NCBI RefSeq assembly: GCF_021155765.1 | Contig: NC_060106.1 | Location: 11,539,501-11,603,500 of the forward strand | Direction of reading: 5' to 3' | DNA: 64,000 bases | Source: Diprion similis | Lineage: Eukaryota > Arthropoda > Insecta > Hymenoptera > Diprionidae | Shown: piece by piece, positions 1-13,923 of the stretch | Layout: each line of letters opens with the position of its first letter | How positions within the stretch are numbered: the first letter of the stretch is position 1 | Translations under genes and position numbers: made by a program | Notes under the pieces: generated by a model | What the model was told of the DNA's origin: nothing | Seen by the model: only the letters and a program-made list of their open reading frames with translations | Database searches by the model: none

Positions 1-2418
1 GAATAAGTTCCAGGGTGCGTTTAAGGGATCCGTAGAATATCGTATGAGACTACCGATGTGCAACATCCGGAAGGATGACTCCGTCCGGGAAATGAGAGCG
101 CTCTCGTGCGCACTAAGGAGTTAAGATCGCGAGAGTAAGAAGAAAATGTAGCGAACGAGGAAGCGGGAAGGGTGGAAGGGTTCGGGACCTCCGGGCGCTT
201 CACGTTAGCTGGAAGCAACTTTAGCCGAGCTCTCCGAAGATGGTGCAAGTGAAATACGCTATAATCCTATATAAGGAATCCCCGAAGTTACGGCGCCTCG
301 CGACCTTAATCGTTATTCATCCCGGTGCCTTTTGATCTCGCCTCGGTGCAAACCCTTTAAACTGTAGTCAAATCCGTTTAGATATAGAATTCGATTTTAC
401 AGGCGTTCCCGATGCCTAACACGGGAAAAAACACCGAGCTTCGCTTAGCTGGAGAAAAAGCTCTCCAGAGAGACGTAGTTATTACTGGTTCCGGGTAAAA
501 CTGCGGTCTGGCTTTGTCATCCGGATATTAAACGGACTTGGACAAAGGGCGGGGCCTGATTCGAGAGCTTAGCGAAAAGTAAGCGTGTGCGTGAAGCCGG
601 AAGCCTTTGTTACCCATATTCGAGGGTCGGTACATCGCCAAGCCTGCACGGAAAAGCTCGTTGTATACAGCTGCGCCAAGCAGCTGGTCGCTATCCCTCG
701 AAGGCAGGCAGTACGGACAGCCGATTTCCTGCATCATTAGAATTGGAAGCGAATCAAAATTACGACGTGCATTAAGGAACGTTACATGGACGTTCGAAAC
801 TTGGCTCACTTTGAATCCCGTAATTAGGTATTGATTGGTGCATCAAGAAAAGCTCTCTTCGCCCCGCGATGCATCGGTACTATGAGAGTAAACTTAAAGC
901 TGCAGTTGGTGCCGTGTGGCAAAGATCTGGCGACGAGCTTTCGCCTAACTTGATGTATAAGTCGGGGAAATTTAATGGGTATAATGTACATGCAACCATA
1001 TTTTCTGTTCGGTTTTTTCATTTTATTTCCGTATTCTTTTTTTTCACGTTCTCTTGAAATCCCGATGCGATATGCCGTGTGATTATTATTCATGGAATGT
1101 AGATAGGTACATGGCTCTACTCCGAGGCTGAAAAGTGCTGGGCAAGCTGAGTAATAAAGAGAAAAATTGCCGAGATACCACTTGCGCTGCAATTCTCGAG
1201 TGTGCAATGTTACAGCGCGGATAGCGATTCTATCCTGCCGATATAGATGTTGCAGCAAGACTAGATGGAATCTCAGGTAGAACTGAATTCCCCACGGTCC
1301 GATCTTCCTAGGTATTCTTTCATATATATCTGTATATATGTATATACCGTTTATATATATATCAAATACGAATTTTCTTTCGCTCAATTCTTTCTCCGCT
1401 AAGTGAGATCATCCTTTATTCATTCGTTTGTTAACTAGATTATTTCACAAGCCCAGGTCTACTTTGGAACTCGGGCAAAGGAAGCCTCTGGAGGAATCAG
1501 GACCCAGATGCAAATTCAGACGGTAGAAGCAGGATCGTCTATGGGTGAGAAATTTAATTAGGACTCTGTGCCAGCCGCGTGCTTCGTTTTTTCCTGTAAC
1601 AGACACAATGGCACGGCTGTAGGTAAAATCTTTATCCAACGCGACAGCCAGCCGACGAACACCGTGACAAATCTCAGTGCATCGTTAGCAATGGTAAAAA
1701 ATGTTACGGGGATCGATGAACTGGATTAACCCAGATCTTTCCACGACCGTTTGCACTGCTAAGGATTTACCGGATCGTCTGAGGTTTAGATTCGAGATTA
1801 CGGGGACGGATAGAAGTCCCGGGCTCGATCGGGAAGAACTGCACATTCGAAACTCACTCGGGGCCGGAGGTTATTCGACGATTAAGTACGAAGGGCGTTA
1901 AAAGTTGACTGTATAAAATCGTAAACTGCCGACTTGCGAAAGTCGATGGAACACGCATCGTTTCTCTTCGTGGAGAACGAAAAAAGATGGTCCGTGATAG
2001 CTAGTAAAGAAATATGAAGAGAACCGATCAATTTCAATAAATAGTTTTTTGACAAGAGTTTAAAAAATCCCGCGACAGGGTTTCCTCGGAGGCTCTCGAG
2101 GGATTACGACACGGTGAATCGATGGAAAAAGTAAGAAGCGGAAAAGAAAACCGAGGAGAAACTCTTCGCTCGTGGGACGGGGACGAAAACTTCCTCAGAG
2201 ATTTCCTGATTTATTATCACCACTCACGTAACCGCCACCATAAAGTCTTTCCACTTTTCGAACACCTTACGGATAGGCATAGATATATACACCATATACA
2301 TTACTTTATACATATACATGCTCACACATTTTTTGTTTTTATTTCGTTTTACGGATGAATTCACTGCCTGTATATCGCCAGATCGTATCTGCTTCGGTTA
2401 TTGACAGTGGGACGAGAG
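1..2418. other. No gene recognised (left edge)
   Basis: I see no exon here that I can defend. Open frames on both strands are short, overlap each other and match no family I know. An AT-rich stretch near 1318-1362 has TATA/TGTA alternations. The region is either intergenic or downstream of the minus-strand membrane-protein gene that ends at 2419. Confidence 0.5.
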
Positions 2419-5400
2419 TCAAAAATTCGGTAAAGCAGCCTGCACGCTTTCCACAAATTTTAACACCGCGTCTTCTCGACTAGGAGCCACCTGTCGCAGC
2501 AACCATTTCATGGTCGTCGGACAGACCATCACCACAGCCAAAGCGCTGATTGTCAGCGGTGCGATTAGCGTCCAGATTAACTGAGATAACAAAGAAACAG
2601 GAAAAAATATAATCGTCACGTCGTTCGATCACTGGAAAATTACAGATAAGTGTAAAAGCCGATTCTACTAACGTAACGTGATACCGTATGACTTATGGAG
2701 CGATAAGCGATGTAGAAGAACCGGAATAAAATAAAAACAACTGTAGCAGGAAATGGTGGGAGAAAAATATATATCGCTCATATCTTTAGCGGGTATCCGA
2801 CGACAGGTTTCTTTTATTTTTAAAGCTTATCAAAGTGGTACAACGCGGTATGAGGGAGAATAGAGGGTGGGCTATAAATTTTTCTCGGAAATTTCACCTC
2901 GATTCGTGCAGCCTGCGGGTCTCAAGATCCCGTAACAACTCGAGTTGGAGCGATAAAAGTGCGAAATAATAGAAGCGAGAAGAAGAAGAAAAATAAAAGG
3001 AATAAGAAGAAAAATAGGGGGAGGGGGGGAGGGGGGGGGGGAATTAAGAAATACTGAAAAAAGAAGAACGTAGGTCAAACCGAGGGGCTAGGCTTGCTTA
3101 GTCAGCGAGCGATTGTGTCCGGTGACGCAAAGCGTGAAAAAGTCTCTCCTCTCGGGCCGATTTAGGGGGTAAATCGACGCGGTGTCGTCAATCGACAAAG
3201 GCTTCTTCGCCGAGAAAGGCGGCGGTTTCACGAGCATAATCATTGCGTCGACCAACGACAGACGCGCGTTATTTCCTCTCAAATAATACCCGCCACCTTA
3301 CGACGTAGCAGAGAGAAGCGACGAGCATCCCGTGGCTATAAGGAGATCAGATATCCGATTTGATCGCGTATTCACAGCGCTGACCTCGTTCTCCGGGGGA
3401 ACAACCATTTATCACAGCACGCGGTATACCTAGATTTGCAATTTTTTAAAGCTGCAGGCTAAGGATCGCGCAGATTTCGCAAATCTCGCAGCTTCCGAGC
3501 TGCAACCCCCGGGTATATTTGCACGTAACCCTTTCCGGTCGGTCCCTCTATGCATGTCATGTTTGCCAAATGAAAACAGTCGTCAGTTGGAAATTGAATA
3601 TTCATTCAATAAACTTGCACAGGATGTGATTTGCGTGTACCTACTCTGTCCGAAAGTCACTTTCAAAGCCCGTACCAAGATCCGTTATTTCGCAATATAA
3701 CATGCCGCGATCAGGCGTATTACGCGTCTATGATCATTGGGCGAATAGCGATGCTAGATAATTAATGAGCAATTAGCATTGCAAAGGGAAAATTCTCAGT
3801 ACGTGGGATACCCAGGCGACGACGATCCATCCCAGAATCACGGTGCCGGCTGTGTTCAAATAGGACGTGTATTCCGGCCTGAGAACCGGCTGGAGGAAGG
3901 GCGCCTTGGTGCACAAATCTGCCAGCAGGGCTTCAGTCTATCCGGTAGTAAGGAAAGCATCGATTAGTCATTATCTAATTAGTACACGGAGCTCCGGATC
4001 GCAGTTGAGCCACCGCGCGGTGATTATCCCTGAGTTTAATCTTTCCCGTTCAACTTTCCGCCGCTCGACTTGTCCTTCGTTCCTTTTTATTTATGTAATC
4101 ACCCCCCACGTTTTTACAGTTTTTACACTCGCCAGAAAAGCTCGCAAATTCATCATGTTTTATTTCGCACACAACCGGAAGTGGTCGTATGGGATAGAGG
4201 CACTACGCCAAGTAGGTAGTTGCGGCCGGATTGCGGACAGCTGTGCGAACGGAACGACGCGGTCATCCTGGGAAAAAGTTATTCTCCAGCACCCCTTGTG
4301 CTTTTCCGTAATTCAACGCGAGTTTCTTGTTACGGGAACTCGTTTTGCTCGCGGCCATTTCGTTGCCAGATTTTCGGTAAACTTTGTCACTCCGCGGTTC
4401 GGTGAAAACGAGTGGAACTGACAATTCATGTCACGCGGCGAAATGGAAGCATTGTTTCCGCAAAGAGACGAACGTATACGTCGAAGATATCGTAATGTAA
4501 TATAAGTATAAGAAATAATATTTGCTGATATCGGTTTCTTCCAAAACTTACGCGAGGTGATCATCTCAAGGTATAAATTTCTAAATCATGACGCGGAAAA
4601 TGTCCGACAAGAAGGAAAATCGAGGTGGCAAAAGAAAATCAATTTTTGAATATCGACGTGGGACGTTTCGTGGAAATTTTACTGTCACCAGATGCTTGTG
4701 ACAAAATGGAGGTCAAGCTGCTCGTAAAACTCGTAATTGATCGATCAAATTATAATGAAGCAATTTTATTTTTATGATTCGATCATCCAAATCCCATTTT
4801 CAATGGGTCACGTATCCCATGTCTTCAGAGGGATTTCCCTCGGGCAAATGTACGCATATATATGCACACATAAAGCGTGAAAAGCAATCAAACAATCGCG
4901 ACTTCGTACAAAGAAGGTGAATTATATTTCGCGATCGTTAAAATTTGGATTCCGAGATCTAATCGCGACCTGTAATCTTAATTTCACAGCCTTTCGCGTA
5001 AAGTTAAAACTTCGCTTGAACGAAATATCCTGACGCGGCTTTGTGTGCAATTAATTATCGCGCATCAACCTTTGCCATCGATTGCTAATTGCTTCGTTCA
5101 ATTAAGATGCGAGCACTTTGCGTTTCCACTTAGTCGTTGTATCGACGTAGTGCTATTTTTGAGGTTATTCGGCGAGGCTGGGAGACGCGGTTTAATTACT
5201 TTTAGTACTAACAAGAGCTGATGGAATTCAAGTGGTATTGAAATCTCTGCGTTACGGAGCTCCTCCAAAGAAAAGTGTACATACTTACGTTCATATTTGG
5301 CCAGCGATGAGAACTTGTCGAACTTGAAATTTAGTTTTTTGAAGAAAAATAACGATTCAAACGAAACCTCGAGGACAGTTGAAGAGTGTCCGCTTTCAAT

Positions 5401-8400
5401 TCATCTTTCCTGTTATTTTTTCTACTGCGCTGCAATCTATTTGGGCTTCACGAAGTCCAATAAGCGTTCGGATTTTTCATGCATTCACTTCCAATGTACA
5501 AAACTCATCGACATCGTAATTATATTGCTAAGCATTCAGATGCGTACAGTAAAAAACAGTAAATATATTTAAGAAGAGAAAAGAAAAAAAAAATCACGTT
5601 GAAGCCACCACGTGAGCCTCAAAGGGAGATAACAATATCAAAAATCGAATATCAACTAATTTTAATATAATGTTCACAAATTGCCTGTGGTTATTTATTA
5701 CGTATAAAGCAGAGCTTTAATAACTGAAATGATGCCGGATATTTCCATTTTTAATTTGTAAAAGAAAATAGAATTTTATACGCAAAAATTAATCAACGCC
5801 GTTTATACTGGTGGAAACCAGATTAAACTTACCGTGCAAATAATTTTCTTCAGTTCGTTCTCCGCCGAAATTTTCCGCTGTCCCGTATAAGCATGTATGT
5901 AATCAGAGCGTATACCTAAAGTTAGGCTTTATCATCCCAAATATTTCAATCGAGGCAAAGTAAATTCTGAACGTCATCAGCTAGATTTAAATCGAATTGA
6001 TCGCGAGAATATAGGAAGACAAAAATAGAAAGTTCATAACCAAATTGTATGATATATCTAGAGAATTGAAAGAGACGCGGAAACCCAGGATTCCGACATG
6101 CATATAATACCATACAGTACATAATTAATATCTCGTGGCCTCATGGTCGAATTCACTTTTACCTGGCCTCGATTTGATTGGCAAAATGAAAAACCGTATA
6201 AACCATGCCGCGAATGACTTGGGTATAGATTCTTTACTAATCCGTTGATACGACTTCAAAACGAAATAAATAATCGTGAGCCGTATACCAAAACAAAATC
6301 GTTTTTTACTTTCATCAAAAAATAACTTGCGTTTTGTAGTTCGGTTTAAAAGTACACGTGATATGATTATAGAGTAAAAATTGTCCTCCGATGGTTTTCA
6401 AAGCTGGAAGCGAGTAGATTCGTAACGCGAAAAAAGTATTCCATCACTCCAACCACTCTATGATGTATGATTCGCCGATTTGCCTAATGGCCAGGCTATT
6501 TATATCGGTGCAATGCTTCAGGAACAGGCCAGTCCGCCACTCGGTCCATTATTCTCCGGGTATTCTTCAAGATCTAATTCATCCGGGGGAGAAAGAAGCT
6601 CGTCGATGTCGTCGACATTGGGCCGTTGGCAATTCGAGGAATCAGTCTCTTGGCAGTGAAACATTTCGCCCGTCACACGGGAACTCAGTCTGGCCGTTAA
6701 GATGATCAGGATCTGAGAGTAACCACGAGTACAAGATTAACTGGCAGAGGGCTCATCGGCCTGCCTTGTTCACAACGTGTTTTTGACGGTAAGCCTATCG
6801 CCTACTCGAATCCCTCGACTGTCCAGCTCCGCCCCGAATTTCATCCCTACAACTCGGATCGGACCGGGGTTCGAAACTGTCCTTGGAAAGCCGAGAAGCC
6901 GAGGTTTCGGGGACTCTGGATCACGAAGAATTTTCGCGACATCCGTAACGGCCATTTATTTGCAATGAAGTTGTGAATAATCAAAATTTTCAGTTTCAAC
7001 TTCGTATTATACGTACGAGGCATTTCACCCCCATTTTTTAATTTTTAACTGTGATATAGAATACAGAAAAAAAATTTCTTTCGCTGAGTTTTGGATTTTT
7101 TGGATCTCAGGTTTGATTTTCACTGCTTCCAAAAACACAAGCATCCAATTTTTTAATGAATTCCCCTAATCGATTGGCTTTTAATTTTTCTCGTGGATTC
7201 TTTGTTAATAAACGAAAATTTTTAGAGCGTGGTAGAACTGGGCAGGCTTTTAGTCCAGAGGCTACAGGCGAGACGAGTAATTGAAAAGTGAGAAAAATCG
7301 GATTAAATATAAATTCAAAAAACACAGATTTACATTTTAATCGTTTTTCCACACTTTTTTTCTAACAAATTGAATTTTCGTGTTTTTCGGAGCAGTAAAA
7401 ATCTAACCCGTAGTCTGGAAAATCTAAAACCCGTTGAAATATGCTTTTTATCTCATTTTCTCATCTCATTTGAATGTCTCATATTCACTTTTCCCTACGA
7501 TTACAAGCTTTGACGTATAGTCCATGCCTCTGACTGAACCCTTTCTAAATCTTGCCAAATTTCTGATTACCCATATTACGAGGAATATTGTTTGCACGAA
7601 GGTGAGTGTGTGTCCGTGTGTATATGTGTCATATAATATACAACATAAAGAAGAAATATCATAACGAGAAGAATGTCGCATAGTTCGCGTGCACCTCGTC
7701 CGGCCATCTGGACTCGGTTTGCATCACAATTACAGTGTACGTAGGTACGCTGAGTACATGGTGCCGGTGTAATTATGGAAATGAGCCTCATTGTTTGTTA
7801 ATCGGACAGCAGATCTCTGTGGCGAGGACGCGGCGGTTTATCTGCGTTAGCTTGAATCACGTATACCGCAAGGTACCTGCGTAATTTTGAAGCGAAAATA
7901 AGTTTCAGGCCAAGCGCCATAGAAACAGTGCGGAAGTAATGTACTTACAAATAATTAAGCGTGTGAAACTTGTTCGATCCACATCTTGACAAGGTCGAAT
8001 TAAATTACAAGTCAACTTGCTGCTATTATAATTTCAAATCAATATAGGCGTGACAGATACGGTCTGGGTGCCCATATTTCAAAACTCACATGTGCAGAAT
8101 CGAGGAAAATAGAATCATCTCGTTCTAAATGTATATGATCAGCAGTGTTGAGTGTCAAGATATGACTAATGCAACGTGTTGTGTTTATTTATGAATTTTT
8201 AAGCCTCGTTGGCAAGGTCTGTTTATACCTATAACTCCGGCTACTCTCGTCTCTCCATTTTTTTTCTTTTATCGTGTCGCAATATTCTCTTGACTATACA
8301 GTACTTTCTCCCTCCTTCGTATTTATACGGTAAACCAAATAATAATTTACTTTTGACGCATATTGTATGCCTCCATACCGAACTCGGACAAAGTTCTAAA

Positions 8401-9319
8401 TTTAACCGTAAAATCAGACGCAAACATTTATCCAGCTTGAAAAACGACAATATGTGTAGAAATAATGAATTATTTGTTTTCAAAGCATGAAATTTCCTCG
8501 TATACCGAACTCAAACACAGCTTCGAATTTAATCGTAAAATTAGGCGCAAACAAGCACGTTCGGAGAAACAGAGAAAACAGATAAAAACCACACAATTAG
8601 CGGTCAGGGCTCGGTGGGAGCTCGTTGATACGGTGACAAAAAATGGTCTGTCAATCGAAACGGATGAGAAAATGAAAACTACGGCAGTCGAAAAGTTTTC
8701 GCGACGATAAAAATCCACCAGCCGGCATTTTCCACGACGTTTAGTATTCACCTGGTTTTTATTACTCACAAGTATCAGGTCGTCCACTTGATGTAAAAAA
8801 TAATTTATCATCGGCGTGACTATCACGAATATCCACTCGGCGATGTGTGACAAAACTGACAAGGTGACGAGGAATCCAGTCAGTATGAACAATGCGGTGA
8901 GTTCCAAAACACCGACGGCAATCTGGAATGTGAAACAATATCGCAGGCCCAAAATCAAATCGTGACAACTGAAAAAATCTCCCCTCTTCAAAACTACCGT
9001 AAGCACTCATTTAGTATAGTTTATATTTTAATTTGTTATGCACAAATTTATAGAAAAAACTTTTGTTTTAATGCATATAGTATTTATTGCACAGCCGTGC
9101 GACACTCGGATAGCCGTGCAATTATCTGTAAAACGATTAGATACGAGCCTGTGATTGCGTTGGCTGTAATCCGTTAATTTCAGCCGATTTCAATCGCAAA
9201 ATATACATTCCACCACGATTAGCTGGCTAGACGGTCCAACTTCCGGCCTATCGCCGGCAAATAAATTCCCCGATGGTACAAACGCGAAAAGCTTAAATAC
9301 TCACCGTTAAAATCGTCAT
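2419..9319 (-). CDS. Small four-TM membrane protein, unrecognised, 4 exons
   Basis: I do not recognise this protein. I assembled it from four exons: 9305-9319 (MTILT), 8770-8922, 3803-3937 and 2419-2580. All junctions are phase 0 with GT-AG borders (gtgagt, gtgagt, gtactg donors), and the exon lengths are 15, 153, 135 and 162 nt, giving 154 residues. Hydrophobic stretches fit four membrane helices: one starting IAVGVLELTALFILTGFL, one around WIFVIVTPMINYFL, one around TVILGWIVVAWV in exon 3, and one around LIWTLIAPLTISALAVV in exon 4. The C-terminus is short and soluble (ends VQAALPNF). An in-frame stop lies upstream of the first ATG, which supports that start unless a further 5' exon exists. 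The second intron is about 4.8 kb and could hide another exon. No function is assigned. Hydrophobicity and phase consistency are the only support. Confidence 0.5.
3017..3041. repeat. G-rich homopolymer tract
   Basis: Runs of G broken by single A residues inside an intron of the putative membrane-protein gene. It is a low-complexity tract that could form G-quadruplexes and is prone to sequencing error. Confidence 0.8.
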
Positions 9320-11141
9320 TTCATTGCTTTCCACGCAGAGAGCGGATGGTTTTGAGGATTAGCCAGGGTGATCAGGGCCAAAAGATTGCGATATTCGGAT
9401 CCGAGAGTTTCATTTTAATTCCGCGGTGATCGTAGAGAGGCTTCTTCGTTGGGCAACATTTTGGCTTCTGGGACAGGAATTTTACCTCCGTATTTACTTG
9501 GGGATCCAGAAAGGACGAGTCAAACCTCGAACGTTAACGAAACTCTGCGGTCCGACATACGATCCATCTTTTCAGACAGATGCAAAAAAAGCAGCCGTCT
9601 GCCGATATCTTTTTGTTTGCGATACGTACACGGAGAGCGAGTGGGACGTGCAATCAGGATAATCATAGACTCTCTTCGATATGCGGCCGAACCATTTCAC
9701 CGTGAAAGATATCATTATAGCCAATCGTTGGGGGTTCATCGGCACTCAGATACACGATTAATCATGTGTCCGATCCCGTCACTGGCAGTAAACAATCAAC
9801 GAGATTTCGGCATTAGATGTTTTACGTTCAATCAAGCCTCGGATCGGTCCGTCGTCCTGCAGGAGGTGATTGGGTTGACAGATCCGAGAAGACCCTATTC
9901 ATACTCGTTGGTTCACATCGAATGTCCAACGCTTTGTTTTTTTTTTTTTTTTTCATTTCATTTTTTTTTTTCTTTTATTCATTAAGCTATAGAAGCCCCA
10001 TACAAGGTTTATCTCAGCTACACGAGATGTTGAATGGTTATTCACATGAAAGAATACACTCAGCGTTTTCCCGAAGCTGCTGTGTCCACCCTTTATACGT
10101 AAGATATAAAAGCGAAGAAAGAAGATAGAAAAGGTAAAACGAAGCGTCGATCTTGGACTGCCAGACCTGCAAGTCCGTGGATCGGAAATTGAATGGAAAA
10201 TTTTAGGATAGAGCGGGAATTGTCACGGGAATGGGCATCTCGAGTTTCGGACAAATAATGTAGCCCTGCGGCTTCTGTATTTCGAGCTCGTCGGCGGAAA
10301 GTTTCGATTCATGTCGCGTGTCTGGAGAGATAGGCGAAGGGGCGCGGGGGGCGGGCGGGAATTGAGAGGGCAACTGGACTACGTGTTTTCTCGTTTCAGC
10401 GAAGTGGCACCGAGCTGATTATTTCGAACGAGGACGCCGTTCTCCAGGTGCCAGTTTCACGACGTTCGACGGATGCAAGACGGCCTGCATCCTCCGGTTG
10501 CTTATATTTTTCCTGGACTGAGACGAGCTGCCGTTTCACAAACTGGCCTAAGCGTTGAATCGGTAATCTCAAGAATCTCATCTCAGGAGTCGTATTTGCC
10601 ATTCGAACTTGTTTTGGTTTCAGATTCAGTTTTTTTCGTTAGTCCGGCGTAACAAGTGGAGTAGAGGAATATTTAAGGATCATGCAAAACAAACCGGTTT
10701 CAAAGATATCTAGAAGCATGCCTGGCTACTCGTGAATGCGGTATTTTGATGTTTGAAATATCGGAGTTACTGGTGAGTCGTAAGTATTATTGAACTCTGG
10801 AATACAGCTTGAATTACGGAGGGGGCAGAAATTGAGAGAAGCTCTACTGTTAGGGATGAGAATGAATTTTTTTACTACAAAACTTGAATAAATGCATACG
10901 TTATGAATGAGGCCAACGCCGCGAGAACTTCCGGCTGAAAATTGAGGGGTGTAAAAAGGTGCGGTGGATTTATTTCGCTTAGAGACCTTACGTCGGCCTT
11001 TTGGGACCACTAAAAATCGGAATATAGGGAGTAGTTTCGGTAAGTGGTACGCCTGTTGGCCATTGGTGTCAGGATTTGGATACTCGAACTCGCCCTCGTT
11101 CTCTGCACAACCCTAAGAAGCGCGTGTAGTGTATAGATCGA

Positions 11142-11159
11142 TGGTGTGTGTGTGTGTGT
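11142..11159. repeat. (GT)n microsatellite
   Basis: An uninterrupted GT dinucleotide run, about eight units, in non-coding sequence. Confidence 0.8.
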
Positions 11160-12387
11160 ATTTATATTCGCATGATTGATGGTGATACAAGCCTGGCGAA
11201 AAATAGGCGCAGAATTCTTTCAAGACTAGACACCGGGGGCCGGAAGTACTCGGGCTTCGAGTCGTTAAATTCTTTGTCTACCTCTTTGTCTACCTCTCAC
11301 CCCAATGTCAAAGTCATGGCTGACATGCGTCGAGCGTCAAGTAATAATTCACCTGTTGTATAATAATACATCTGCTACTTTCCTCTATACCTACGCATAG
11401 CTCGAGTCTTGAGCTGGTAAGATTGACTAAATCAATGAGCTTTACTAGATCAATCATGGTAGTTAGCGTCGAGGTTGATTATTCCGAACTCGGCTAATTT
11501 TACAAAGCAGGGCAGAACGCGTATGACTTTCGTGGTCAACTAACTCTGTTGCCAGACTATTTTCACTATTATTGTTAAATATAAATGTAAATAATAATAA
11601 TATAAGGAAGATACAATTTGGTTAAGTATAAATCGGCATGTTGTGCCATCAGTCCGCGTTGCGAAGTGTTAAAACACCGACTGGTGGCACGAAAGCTGGA
11701 GAGATGGAGCTTCTTCGAATTCTCCGGTTCATTTTACGGAATAACCGAAGTCAACATTCGTCGAACATGTAAGGGATGAAACGGAACAAAATCATCTCTG
11801 TCTACCGATCGATCGGATATCATATCCGTGTACAGACGAACTAAAACGCAGCTGTTCCCAACGAGACACTTCATTACAGGCGGTTCTACGCACGCCATGT
11901 CACGCACGACGATAACACGTCCGCGGTTTTCTCCCTTACAGATATTTGGAGGAAGAGAAAAGTGTTTAAAAAAACGTTAGGTTCCTCGAACAATCGTCTC
12001 GCGATATTCCTGAGGATGAGAATGTTGATATAATGGAATTCAAAGCGGTTTAACCGTTCTTGACTTGTCTGATCGGATGTGTGTAATTATAAAAGAAGGT
12101 GCATGACTTGCTTGCAGGGAGTGTTTTAGAGACAATCACCTTGTATGACTGTTTTAATCAATGAGTGATATTCATCAATGTGTGAGAAAAATCTAGACAG
12201 GAGGTAGGAAGAGTGCGTTGTGACAACAGATCAGAACGGCGATACATAGCGATAATGATGGTAGGCCAGAATGTGGCATAACGACCGGGAGTGCGCGTGA
12301 AACCGAGAATCAGAAATTACGTGACGCCTGAGAAACCGGTGTTTGAATGCAGAATCGAGAGGGACGTGCGGTTCTGAACGAGCCAAC

Positions 12388-12390
<3 letters not shown>

Positions 12391-12422
<32 letters not shown>
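12391..12422. repeat. (GACGCC)n hexamer microsatellite
   Basis: Five near-perfect tandem copies of GACGCC in an otherwise non-coding stretch. On the minus strand they read as alternating Val-Gly, but the surrounding open frame resembles no known protein. Confidence 0.85.
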
Positions 12423-12423
<1 letters not shown>

Positions 12424-13923
12424 TGCAGGGTGAAAGGAAGGGTAATATATTCATACATAGTACAGTAACGTAGCGGCAATGGCCCTCTGATTGGTTATTG
12501 GAAAACGGAAGCCGTATCCTGTGACCTGTTCCGCTTCTGGCTGGACCTGCAACCCGCTATTTCATGAGTCCGCCGCTGCATGGGGATCGTTTCACATAAT
12601 CAAGGGGTACGTACTTGAGGTCAACGATAATCTGGCTGCATAAATCGCCCGTGTGTCATATTACGCGATTCGATTAAAATTTGAAACATGTCTGTATTAT
12701 GTCATGTGATAGTTACCTTAAAGAAGTTGGTCCTACTGGATGTACAGTACTAATTACTTTGTCGGTTATTACGAACTCGAGTTGCAATTAGTTGGGATTT
12801 TAATTATGTTCTAATTATATCACAGGGAGCTTGTAAGCATCTCTGGTTCGATACTTTTTTCATCCCCATTTTTATTATCTATAATTTTCGTACTTATTTT
12901 CGTATTTAATGAGTTTATTAAACCCTGTGATTACGGAGCGAAATGAAAAAATAAACGATTGTTAGCACTTGGGTAAAATTAATTTTGCTTGCGCATGAAT
13001 AATTCTTAGATAATTAACGCTGTTATACGAACAAGCAGCGAAGCGCCTAAGCGAAAGGAAAACTTTTCTTGCTGTCGCACTTGAGGCAAAAATTTCGGAC
13101 CTTAAATTCCAAGGAAAGGAGAGCTTGCACGGATTAGAAAAAAAATTAAAAAATAGGTCAAGCAAATGAAATTTCGCTGTAAGCAATGAACTGTGGAGAA
13201 TACCGTATAGAAAATACTCTCATCGTCGAGGACCGAAACAGCTTTTCGCACCGACTGATAACGATTGCTAGCCGAATGCATCGTACCGGAAATATTATTT
13301 CGGGCTGTTTTTTTCTCTTTATCCGCTCTGAAAGCTTGGTTGAAAATGAATTAAATTCGTGGGATATGACGCAGTTATATTCCATCAGATAGTGAGCCGA
13401 TCTATACAGGCTGCAGCATACTCGTAACGTACCAATCTGAATGCGAACACGTGAATTGAAAGCAATCAAGGCAGGACTTTGTCATCAACGGGCACTTCCG
13501 GTTATTACGTGCAACCTGAAATTCCACGCTTATGTAAAGTGTGCATACGGTACGTACAAATCTATGCCAAGTGCAAAGCAATGCCGTAGGACGCTTCAGG
13601 TTATCAAAATAAAAGTTCCTTTTTTTCTTTTTATTCATTTCTTTTTGCTCATTTTGTTTATCAGAATAAATGCTGTGTATTGCTACACTCGTCCATGCTT
13701 GATTAAACAATTTTTTCAACATTTACGATCAATTCTTATATTACAATAACAGGTTTTTAGCGAATTCAAAGTACATAGAAATCGTTATCAGATCAACGGA
13801 TTTAAAACAGCGTCATTAATTACTCATTAGCACAACGCACCGATGACTCCACTCATTGCCTAGTCATCTTGCGTGCCAATAAAATCTGAAGTACCGGTAA
13901 ATTTTTTTCGGTTATCATAATCA

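Larger units (their letters stand above)
9320..13923. other. No gene recognised; microsatellites only
   Basis: About 4.6 kb without a supportable coding region. A 68-codon minus-strand frame at 10396-10602 starts with ATG but has no recognisable domain. Poly-T tracts occur near 9938-9974. A GT dinucleotide run lies at 11142-11159 and a GACGCC hexamer array at 12391-12422. Confidence 0.45.

Noticed and set aside
6770-6968. Overlapping open frames on both strands in a GC-rich patch
   Set aside because: Open on both strands with no family resemblance; more likely composition or a repeat fragment than a gene.
10396-10602. A 68-codon minus-strand frame starting with ATG (MANTTPEMRFLRLPIQRLGQ)
   Set aside because: No recognisable domain and no neighbouring exon that joins in phase, so it was not called a gene.
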